Of a DNA stretch of 64,000 nucleotides, positions 49,290-57,800 are shown one piece after another. Under the pieces are notes generated by a model. The model was not told where the DNA came from and made no database searches. It saw nothing but the letters and a program-made list of their open reading frames with translations. The DNA comes from JADLBR01 sp964651705 (lineage in GTDB: Bacteria > Verrucomicrobiota > Verrucomicrobiia > JADLBR01). Position 1 is the stretch's first letter. Each line of letters starts with the position of its first letter. A program made the translations under genes and the position numbers. Location of the stretch: the NCBI GenBank assembly GCA_964651705.1, contig CAZYWZ010000016.1, forward strand, positions 1-64,000, read 5' to 3'.

Positions 49290-50431
49290 GGCATATCATC
49301 GCGCTGGCCATCCTCTGGGTCGGGGGGCCGTGTGCCGCCATTGCCGCCAACGGTTCTGCACCCCCGGCGGAGGTGGGACCGGTGCCGGCCGGGCGCGCCG
49401 CGTGGCTCCGCGCCGCGAAGTGGGGCGTCTTCTTCCACTATCTGGCCTCGCCCGCGTCATCGAAAGAGACGGTGGGCATGGATGAGGACCAGTGGAACCG
49501 GCGCATCGATGCCTTCGACGTCGAAGGGTTGGCGGGGCAGTTGGAGGCCGTGGGCGCCGGCTATTTCTTCATCACGCTGGGCCAGAACAGCGGTTACTAT
49601 CTCTCGCCGAACGCGACCTACGATCGGCTCGTCGGGCACCAGCCGAGCCGCTGCTCGCGGCGCGACCTGGTTGCGGATATCGCCGCCGCGCTCAAGCCGC
49701 GAGGCATCCGGACGATGGTCTATTTCACCTCTATGGCGCCGGCCCACGATCGGCAGGCCATCGAGCGCTTGCGCTGCACGCCGCCGTGGGATCCCAAGCG
49801 GGTGGGGTTCAAACCCGACAGCTTCGCGCCGCAGCCCGGCGTCGATGATCGCCTGACCGATTTTCAGCGCCATTGGGAGGCGGTGATCCGCGAGTGGTCC
49901 GGGCGCTGGGGCAAGGACGTGCACGGCTGGTGGATCGATGGCGCGTATAACGCGGACGCCATGTATCGCCACAAGGACCGGCCGAATTTCGAGAGTTTCG
50001 CCGACGCGATGCGGGCCGGTAACCCCGGGGCGATCGTATGTTTCAACCCCGGTGTCAAAGTGCCGATCATCAAACATGCGCCCCGCGAGGATTACACCGC
50101 GGGAGAGATCGCCGACGCTTTTCCGATCGGGGTGAATGCGGGAAACTGGGCCAAGCCGGTCGGTGGCACCATCGGTGGCGCGCAGTATCACATCCTCACT
50201 TTCCTCGGCGAGTATTGGGGCCGCGGGACGCCGCGCCTCAACGAGGAGTTGCTCATCGGTTACACGAAATACATCAATGATCGCGATGGGGTGATCACAT
50301 GGGACGTGCCGCCGACGGACAAGGGGCTTATCCCGGACGAGTTCTTTCGGCTGCTGCTGGCGCTGAAGGAGGCGACGCGGGACGGCAAGGGCGTCCGCGT
50401 GGGCGGGAGCCAACCCAAGGAGGCAAAATGA
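49286..50431 (+). CDS. Divergent GH29-like TIM-barrel hydrolase
   Basis: A 381-residue exported protein (signal IIALAILWVGGPCAAIAA). It shares the GH29 plan without the usual wording: AAKWGVFFHYLAS stands in place of the FGxFIHYG block, YFFITLGQNSGYY in place of the KHHDGF block, and VHGWWIDGAY (Asp218) in place of the nucleophile strand. The His pair normally found in GH29 is replaced by Gln-Asn. It may be a separate family or a GH29 branch with changed specificity. It is coupled by ATGA to genes on both sides. Strong ribosome site AAAGGAGA precedes the start. Fucosidase activity should not be assumed. Confidence 0.65.
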   Translation: MRHIIALAILWVGGPCAAIAANGSAPPAEVGPVPAGRAAWLRAAKWGVFFHYLASPASSKETVGMDEDQWNRRIDAFDVEGLAGQLEAVGAGYFFITLGQNSGYYLSPNATYDRLVGHQPSRCSRRDLVADIAAALKPRGIRTMVYFTSMAPAHDRQAIERLRCTPPWDPKRVGFKPDSFAPQPGVDDRLTDFQRHWEAVIREWSGRWGKDVHGWWIDGAYNADAMYRHKDRPNFESFADAMRAGNPGAIVCFNPGVKVPIIKHAPREDYTAGEIADAFPIGVNAGNWAKPVGGTIGGAQYHILTFLGEYWGRGTPRLNEELLIGYTKYINDRDGVITWDVPPTDKGLIPDEFFRLLLALKEATRDGKGVRVGGSQPKEAK

Positions 50432-52620
50432 GATCACGGATCGTCGCCGCACTGCTCCTGACCCCGATGGCCGCGCTACGCGCTGATGACTTTCATGTCG
50501 CTCCCGAGGGAAGCGATGGCAATCCCGGCACCCGGGACAAACCTTTCGCCACGCTGGCGAGCGCCCGAGATGCGATCCGGGGGGTGCGCGCCGCCAAACC
50601 GCAGGAGTCCTGCCGGATCATACTGCACGCCGGCACGCATCGCGTCGCGCGGACTGTCACCTTCGACCTGCGGGATGGCGCGGACGGTGATGCCGCCACG
50701 GAAATCGTCGCCGCACCCAACGCGAGGCCCATCCTGAGTGGCGCCGCGCCGCTCCCGGGCGGGTGGAAGCCCGCGCCGCGAGATTTGGCCCGGCTGCCAG
50801 ACAAGGCGCGCGGGAATGTCTGGATGGCCGAGGTACCGAAGGATTGGCCGGTCTTCCGGACGCTCTTTCAGGGCGAAGCTTTGCTCCCTCGGGCGCGCAC
50901 GCGGGGGTTCCAGCAATTGAAGGAAGCGCCGGCGGGCGGGCCGTCGATCGACCAGCGGCATATATATTTACCTGAGGAGGCCGTGCGGGGCATTGCGGAC
51001 TTCACGGGGGCGGAGATGGTGGTGGTGCCGATCCACCCCTGGACCATGAACATCTTGCCGATGACCGAGGTGAACCGCGCCACGGGCCTGGTTCGCACCG
51101 CGGTGCCCGCGACCTATCCGTTGGGGCCGCCCAACTTCGCCCGGTTTCCCGGGGGCTCGGTCTGGATCGAAAACGTCCTCGAGGCGCTCGATGCGCCCGG
51201 GGAGTGGGTCTTGGACACCGGGGCCAGCAAGCTCTACCTCTGGCCGCGGGACGGGAAGCGGCCCGGTGACGATGCCGTCGCGCCCCGGCTGACCGAACTG
51301 ATCCGCGTCGAGGGGAAAATCGATTATGAGGGACCGAGCGACACGCCCGTGCGCGGCCTGGTTTTCCGCGGCCTGACCTTCTCGCAGTGCGATCGCTGGC
51401 CGTGGGAGGCAGAAAAGACCGGTTGGGGACTGCAGCACGATTGGGAGATGTTCGACCGCCCGACGGCGATGCTGCGCTTCCGCGGCGCAGAGTCCTGCCG
51501 TGTGGAGGATTGCCGCTTCGTCTCCAGCGGCTCGGCCGGCGTTCGGCTGGACCTGCATTGCCAGAAGATCGCCATCGTCGGTTGCGAGTTGGCCGAACTC
51601 GGCGGCGCGGGCGTCCTGCTGGCGGGATACGGGATGGGCACCAAGGACGTCAACCGGGACAACGCGGTTAGCGATTGCCACGTGCATCACGTCGGGCGCC
51701 TCCTGTGGCACTCCGCCGGGATTTGGGCCTGGCAGAGCGGGCACAACCGCATCGAGCACAATCATGTCCACCACACCCCGTACACCGGGATCCTCGCCAC
51801 CGGGCGAACGATCCTCGACCGCAAGGGAAATGCCGAATGCAGCCGCACCGTCCGCTGGGCCGAGGTCGATCCGGTGCTCGGGAAGGAACCCCCGACCTGG
51901 CAGCGCCGCGAGCCGCTCATGCACGCGCGGGGAAACCTCATCGCGCACAATGACCTGCACCACTGCATGGAGATCATGGGCGACGGGAACGCGATCTACG
52001 TCTCGGGCGCCGGAGGCGGGAACAGGGTCGTGAATAATTTCATCCATGACATCCCCTCCGGCAACATCAACGCCAGCATCCGCTGCGATGACGACCAGGA
52101 CGGGACGATCATCGAGAATAACATCATCACCCGCGTCTGCGGTGAGGGATTCATCTGGAAAGGAAACAATACCCTCCGGAATAACATCGTGTACGACATC
52201 CGCGCCACGACGCCCGACGGGGAACCCACCGTCCACCAGCGCGGCTATCTCGTGATGCCCTCCACGCCCGTGGACGGCTCCTTCGTCCAGCGGAACATCA
52301 TCGTCTCGCGCACGGCGGGCCAGGCGCTGCTGTACGAGCGCGCGAAGCCGTCGCCCAAGAAGGCACAGCTGCGGGAGCCCGCGGTGCTCCGGTCCTGCGC
52401 GGCCGATCACAACCTCTATTTCAACAGCGCCGAGCCCGGGTGGGGACAACGCCACATCGACGCCCAGCGCGCCTTCGGCATCGAACGGCACAGCATCGAG
52501 GCCGACCCCAAATTCCATGACCCCGCCAAGGACGATTTTGGCCTCGCGCCCGACTCTCCCGCGCTCAAACTCGGCTTTGGGCCCATCGACATTTCAGCCG
52601 TCGGCCCCCGGGACCGATGA
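50428..52620 (+). CDS. Exported GH141-like beta-helix protein
   Basis: A 730-residue protein with a cassette-type signal (IVAALLLTPMAALRAD) and a strong AAGGAGG ribosome site. It opens DFHVAPEGSDGNPGTRDKPF, the standard beginning of large extracellular beta-helix proteins, followed by a sandwich insert (about 120-290) and helix rungs such as CRVEDCRFVSSGSAGVRL, GNLIAHNDLHHCMEIMGDGN and NNFIHDIPSGNINASIRCDD. Domain order and length match GH141-type proteins, the founding member of which is an alpha-L-fucosidase; assignment remains an inference. It is a relative of the gene at 28796. It is the last of the ATGA-coupled genes in this run. Confidence 0.75.
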   Translation: MRSRIVAALLLTPMAALRADDFHVAPEGSDGNPGTRDKPFATLASARDAIRGVRAAKPQESCRIILHAGTHRVARTVTFDLRDGADGDAATEIVAAPNARPILSGAAPLPGGWKPAPRDLARLPDKARGNVWMAEVPKDWPVFRTLFQGEALLPRARTRGFQQLKEAPAGGPSIDQRHIYLPEEAVRGIADFTGAEMVVVPIHPWTMNILPMTEVNRATGLVRTAVPATYPLGPPNFARFPGGSVWIENVLEALDAPGEWVLDTGASKLYLWPRDGKRPGDDAVAPRLTELIRVEGKIDYEGPSDTPVRGLVFRGLTFSQCDRWPWEAEKTGWGLQHDWEMFDRPTAMLRFRGAESCRVEDCRFVSSGSAGVRLDLHCQKIAIVGCELAELGGAGVLLAGYGMGTKDVNRDNAVSDCHVHHVGRLLWHSAGIWAWQSGHNRIEHNHVHHTPYTGILATGRTILDRKGNAECSRTVRWAEVDPVLGKEPPTWQRREPLMHARGNLIAHNDLHHCMEIMGDGNAIYVSGAGGGNRVVNNFIHDIPSGNINASIRCDDDQDGTIIENNIITRVCGEGFIWKGNNTLRNNIVYDIRATTPDGEPTVHQRGYLVMPSTPVDGSFVQRNIIVSRTAGQALLYERAKPSPKKAQLREPAVLRSCAADHNLYFNSAEPGWGQRHIDAQRAFGIERHSIEADPKFHDPAKDDFGLAPDSPALKLGFGPIDISAVGPRDR

Positions 52621-52651
52621 GCCAGAAAAGAAGGAATCCAGGAATATCACC

Positions 52652-54073
52652 ATGACAAAGACATTAGCCATTATTGCGACGCTGCTGATGGCGCCATGGG
52701 CCGCGTCGGATGCCGCAGCGAGGGGCTCCAGTAGGCCAAACATCCTCCATATACACACCGACGACCACCGCCCGGACGGCCTGCGCGCCCTTGGCAACCC
52801 GTTGCTCCAGACACCGAATCTGGACACCCTCGTCGATCGCGGCATGACTTTCACCCATTGCTACACGATGGGCTCGATGATCGGGGCGGTTTGCACCCCG
52901 AGTCGCACGATGATGCTGACGGGGCGCTCCTGGCAGCGGATTCCCGGGGCGCCGGCCGCGGCGCCGAACGCCGCCGATCCCGCGACATTCCTGCCGCGGG
53001 TCATCGCGGCCGCGGGCTACCAGACTTGGCACATGGGCAAGAAGGGCAACGGCTTTCCGGCGGGCCTTCAGGAATTCGAGACGAGCATCATCGATGATGC
53101 CCGGGGGGACACCCCCGAGGACGACCGCGCCCACAGCAGCCGTCGGTTGGCCGACCGCGCCATCGGGTTCTTGAAAGAGCGCTCCGCCAAGGAGGAGCCG
53201 CGGCCCTTTTATATATATCTGGCGCCGCCGGTCCCGCATGACCCGCGGACCGCTGAGCCAGAGTTTCACAAGCTATACGATCCCGCCAAGGTGCCCCTGT
53301 CGCCGGCCTTTCTGCCGCAGCACCCGTGGGATAACGGCGAGATGACCGTGCGCGACGAAAAACTCGCCCCGTGGCCGCGCACGCCCGAGGACACGAAGCG
53401 GCAGAACGCCGAATACTATGCGTGCATCACCGGCCTGGACCACCACGTCGGGCGAATCTTTGCCGAATTGAAGACCGTCGGGCAGTGGGAGAATACGATC
53501 GTCATCTTCAGCGGCGATAACGGCCTGTCCCTCGGCGAACACGGCCTCTTCGGGAAACAGAACTTGTACGAGTTCGGAGGCATGCACGTGCCGCTGGTCT
53601 TCGCCGGTCCCGGCATCTCCAGGGGCAAGAGCGCCGCATTCGTCTACCTCATGGACCTGTTCCCTACATTTGCCGACTTCGCAGGGGCGAAGATCCCCGA
53701 TGGCGTCGAGGGCAAGAGCCTCGTGCCGATCCTCTCCGGAAAGGCGACCAAGGTCCGCGGCGCCCTGTACACGGGGTATCGCGACTGCCAGCGCGCCATC
53801 CGCGACGACCGATGGAAACTCATCCGATACCCCCTGGTGGACCGCACGCAGCTCTTCGACCTCGACGCCGACCCGCACGAGTTGAATAACCTCGTCGGTC
53901 AGCCCGCACATGCGGCCAAGGTTCGCGAGATGACCGCCCTGCTTGAAAAGGAGATGGCGGCCCACGCCGATACGCACCCGCTCGTGGTCGCCAGTCCTAA
54001 ACCCGCCGAATGGACGCCGCCGCCCGGGGGCGAGCCGGCCCCAAAGAAGGCGAAGCGAAAAGGAAAACGTTGA
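52652..54073 (+). CDS. Secreted sulfatase with atypical GKKGN block
   Basis: A 473-residue S1 sulfatase. Signal LAIIATLLMAPWAASDAAA. Motifs: LHIHTDDHRPDG, formylglycine motif CTPSR at Cys81, and FSGDNGLSLGEHG for the metal site. Where most S1 enzymes read GKWHLG, this one reads GKKGNG (Lys130), so the usual His is absent at that position. The TDDHRPDG form and the LGEHG form suggest the heparan/iduronate-like side of the family. The start ATG 52652 lies 31 bases after the beta-helix stop. The tail KKAKRKGKR is the most basic in the window. Confidence 0.9.
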   Translation: MTKTLAIIATLLMAPWAASDAAARGSSRPNILHIHTDDHRPDGLRALGNPLLQTPNLDTLVDRGMTFTHCYTMGSMIGAVCTPSRTMMLTGRSWQRIPGAPAAAPNAADPATFLPRVIAAAGYQTWHMGKKGNGFPAGLQEFETSIIDDARGDTPEDDRAHSSRRLADRAIGFLKERSAKEEPRPFYIYLAPPVPHDPRTAEPEFHKLYDPAKVPLSPAFLPQHPWDNGEMTVRDEKLAPWPRTPEDTKRQNAEYYACITGLDHHVGRIFAELKTVGQWENTIVIFSGDNGLSLGEHGLFGKQNLYEFGGMHVPLVFAGPGISRGKSAAFVYLMDLFPTFADFAGAKIPDGVEGKSLVPILSGKATKVRGALYTGYRDCQRAIRDDRWKLIRYPLVDRTQLFDLDADPHELNNLVGQPAHAAKVREMTALLEKEMAAHADTHPLVVASPKPAEWTPPPGGEPAPKKAKRKGKR

Positions 54074-54284
54074 CTCATTCCGGGACGTGGCCACGGTCGC
54101 CAGACCGCGGGTGCCCGTGCCGGTGACCGACCGGGGGAAGCTGGTGGCGGTGCTCGCGGCCCCGCATCTGATGGTGCACCGGCCTCGGCGGCGCACCCTC
54201 CTGCCCGAGTATGCCGCGCTCCTTTCCCAGGCGGCGGCGGGCAACGTCCTGGATGATCTCGACGCCGTCCGCGGCGACCGCTGA
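54072..54284 (+). pseudogene. Truncated Phd-type antitoxin
   Basis: About 70 codons in one frame, overlapping the preceding sulfatase stop. SFRDVATVARPRVPVPVTDR is followed by GKLVAVLAAP, the C-terminal half of the Phd DNA-binding domain, then a toxin-binding tail ending LDDLDAVRGDR. The expected first 15 residues (the MKxVSLREA-type start) are missing, and no ATG exists; GTG 54087 is the only possible start. It is placed two bases before a PIN gene fragment, as in an intact pair. It is best read as 5'-truncated. Confidence 0.6.
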
Positions 54285-54286
54285 AC

Positions 54287-54532
54287 ATGATCTTCTGCGA
54301 CACATCGACCCTGGCCAAGTACTATGTTCCGGAGGCGGGGCCCGCTGGGGTGCGATCGCGCCTCGACGGCGAGGACGAGGTCGTTCTGTCGGATCTGGCG
54401 CGGGCCGAACTCATGGGCGTGTTTCATCGGCGGTTGCGGGAGGGCAAATGGACCAGGGCCGAATTTTCGGCCTTCGCGCGACCCGGATCGCGTAGAATGC
54501 CAGGGCCAAGAGTCGTGGCCGCCCGAGATTAG
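54287..54532 (+). pseudogene. Truncated VapC-type PIN toxin
   Basis: An 81-codon frame beginning MIFCDTSTLAKYYVPE, the usual start of a VapC toxin (Asp5), and continuing to ARAELMGVFHRRLREGKW with Glu41. After residue 63 the sequence no longer looks like a PIN domain (ARPGSRRMPG...) and ends early. The second half with the remaining acidic residues is gone. Neither other frame restores it, so this is a deletion rather than a frameshift. Together with the preceding antitoxin fragment it forms a dead module. Confidence 0.75.
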
Positions 54533-54824
54533 GGGTCTCGCGCAGGGACGCGGGAAGATTCTTGCCGGCTGGACGGGGCATTCCCCGACCCCCTACGGCC
54601 GCGCATCGATCTCGACCACGGGGGCGCCCCCGGAGACCCTCTGCGCCGCCTTCGGCCCCGCGGAAACGCCCGAAGGCGTGACTAAGAGCCTTTTCCTACG
54701 CTCGGGAAGATGGAAGATGAAAAATCGGCGATCTGCCATCGTCCATCGGCAATGGGACAGTTCCGTCTCGACCATGCGTGGGCTGGCCACTACCCTTTGG
54801 ACCCAGCCTGATAAGGAGAGCGAT
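54533..54824 (+). other. Non-coding gap before PQQ-propeller gene
   Basis: A 292-base stretch with no convincing gene. It holds a purine-rich motif, GATGGAAGATGAAAAATC around 54708-54725, followed by a CCATCGTCCATCGGCAATGG segment. The ribosome site AAGGAGAG at 54812-54819 belongs to the next gene. The reading frame of that gene is open through this stretch, but the translation is not protein-like. Confidence 0.4.
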
Positions 54825-57800
54825 ATGAGCCAGGGAACCCATCATAGGAAAGTCATTGCCGTCTGCGCGGCGTGGGCGTGGCTCCTTGGCGCGGGCGCGT
54901 TCGCGCGCGCGGAGGACGAGGCGCAGGGGGTTATCGCGAAGAGCGGATTTTCCGGGGGCGTGGTGGCGCATGTCCATGGCGCGGATGACGCGCTGTTGCG
55001 CTCCTTGTGCGAGCGGCGCCCGAACATGCTGGGCCAGTTGCTCGTGGCGGAGGAGGACGGCGCCCGGCGGGCGCGCGAGGCGCTTGTCGCGTCGGGCCTG
55101 CACGGGAAGATCACCGTGGGGCAATGGCGAGGCGGGGTCCTGCCGTTCATCGATAACTTCGTGAATCTCCTGATCGTGTCCGGTGCCGACGCGGTGCCGC
55201 GGGAGGAGATCTTGCGCGTGCTCGCGCCGGAGGGGACGGCCCTCGTCGGCGGGGAGAGGGTCGTCAAACCGCGCCCTGCCACGATGGACGATTGGACACA
55301 CCAGCTCTACGACGCCACCGGCAATGCCGTCTCGAAGGACAAGGTGCTGCGGCCGCCGCTGCAACACCTGCAGTGGATCGGCGGTCCGCGCTGGTCGCGT
55401 CACCACGACAAGATGTCCAGCGTCTCGGCCTGCGTGAGCGGCGACGGGAAGGTGTTCTATATCTTCGACGAGGGGAGCACGTTCACGCCATACCTGCCCT
55501 GCCACTGGAAGCTCATCACGCGCGACGCGTTCAACGGGGTCATTTTGTGGAAGCGGCCGATCGATCGGTGGAGCGGCAATCTCTACGGGCTCAAGAGCGG
55601 CCCCTCGACCCTGCCGCGCCGGGTGGTCGTGGCGGGCAAGCGTGTCTGCGCGACTCTGGGGATCGATGCCCCCGTCTCGGTGTTGGACACGGATACCGGG
55701 GAAGTCCTCAAAACCCTCGCCGGGACGGAGGGCACCGAGGAGATCATCCACGAAGATGGGATGCTCTATCTGGTGGCCGACACGAACGAGGACAAGGAGG
55801 AATTCGAGAACGGGCCGCGGATGAATTTCCCTGGGGGCAAATGGATCATCCGCAAGAAGCAGGTCCTGTGCTGCGATCTCGACGCGGGGAAGGTGCTCTG
55901 GTCGAAATCCTTCGACTGGGTCGCGCCGGCCACGCTGAGCGCCTCGAAGGGCAAGGTGTATCTCTTCGATGGAAAGCACGTGGTCGCGCTGGGCCGCGAG
56001 ACCGGCGAGGTGCTGTGGAAATCCGCGGAACTGCCTGTGTGGCAACAGATGGCGACTTTCTACGCGCCGAGGCTGGTGGTGCAGGGCGGGGTGGTGATGT
56101 TTGTCGGCGGCGAAGACTACGTGCCGCACCGGGGCAGCGCCGGGGGCCAGGTGGCCGGGATGTCTACGGAGAATGGCAAGATCCTCTGGAAAGAGAAGCA
56201 CCTCTCGGGCGGCTACCAGTCGCCCGGCGACCTGCTGGTGATCGGTGGCAAGATGTGGGCGGCGAATGTCACCTCCGGGAGGAAGGAGAGCCCCACGGGG
56301 ACGGGAGAGATCGTGGCCCGGAATCCGGGCACCGGCCAGGAAGAGAAGAAGTATGACGATATCCCGGCGTATTGGTTCCACCATCGATGCTACCCGGCCA
56401 AGGCCACGGAGGACTTCCTCATCATGAGCCGCACCGGCACGGAATTCGTGGATCTCGATACGGGCGAGTGGACGTTGCACCACTGGGTGCGGGGCGCGTG
56501 CCTGTACGGCATCATGCCCGCCAACGGGTTGCTCTACGCGCCTCAGCACCCCTGCTCGTGCTACATCGGCGCGAAGATGTACGGTTTCACCGCGCTGGCG
56601 CCCGCGGGTGCCTCGAGGGCCGTCCTCCAGCCCCTGCCCGACGATCGGCGGCTGAGCGCCGCCCCCGGTGCGGGCACGGCCTTCCCGAGACGAGAGGCGC
56701 GGGAGAAAGGCGAATGGCCCACCTACAGGGGCGACGTCGCCCGCAGCGGGCTCGTCGGCGGGATCAACGCGCCCGGCCGATTGAAGTGGTCGACCAAGCT
56801 GCCCGGGGCGCCGACGCAGCCGGTGATCGCCGGACAGAAAGTTCTCGTGGCCGACAAGGACAACCCGGTCCTGTGCGCCTTCGACGCCGCCACCGGCGCG
56901 CCGGCCTGGCGGTTCATCCCCGGGGGGCGGATCGATTCCTCGCCCGCCATCTACAAGGGTCTGGTCTACTTCGGGGCCTCGGACGGATTTGTCTATTGCC
57001 TCGACCTGGGAAGCGGCGCCTTGCGCTGGAAATATCAGGCGGCTCCGGCGGTGGCGCATCACATGTACATGGAGCGGATGGAGGCGACCCATCCGGTCCA
57101 CGGCAACGTCCTGGTGATGAACGACCGGCTCTACACCGTGGCCGGGCGCTCGATGTTCAACGATGGCGGCATCCGCTTCCTGATTCTCGACGCGCTCACG
57201 GGGCGCAAGATCAAGGAGCACATCATGGACGACAAGGTGCCCGGCACGGGGGAGTCGCTGCAGATGCAGCACGAGATCCTCAACATGCCGATGGCCCTGT
57301 CCGACCTGCTGTCCTCGAATGGGAAGAAGATATTCATGCGGTATCAGCCCTTCGATCTGGAAGGGAACCGCCTCGACCTGATTTTCAGCGGCAAGCTGTA
57401 CGGCTACGAGCCCGGGAGCTACGGGGAGCACGTCGCGATGACGCACGATCCGGTCGCCACGAAACAGAAGGGCGAGGACGCACACCTCTTCAGCGGCACC
57501 GGATTCCTGGACGACAGCTGGTGGCATCGCACCTATTGGATCTACGGCAAATATCACGCCTCGGGCCACAGCGGTTACACGCAGGCGGGCGCCAAGGGCG
57601 CGCCGGCCGGCCGCATGATCGCGTTCGACCAGGACCGGATCTACACATGGGGCCGGCTCCAGCGCTTCTTCAAGTGGTCGGAGGAATACGTCTTTCACCT
57701 CCACGCCAAGAATTATGAGTACGAGGACCAGTGGAGCGTCATGCTGCCGATCCTGGTGCGGGCGATGGTGGCGTCCGATGACCGCCTGTTCCTGCTCGGT

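Noticed and set aside
54324..54824. Upstream in-frame extension of the PQQ-propeller gene
   Set aside because: A strong ribosome site and signal peptide mark ATG 54825; the upstream translation is not protein-like.
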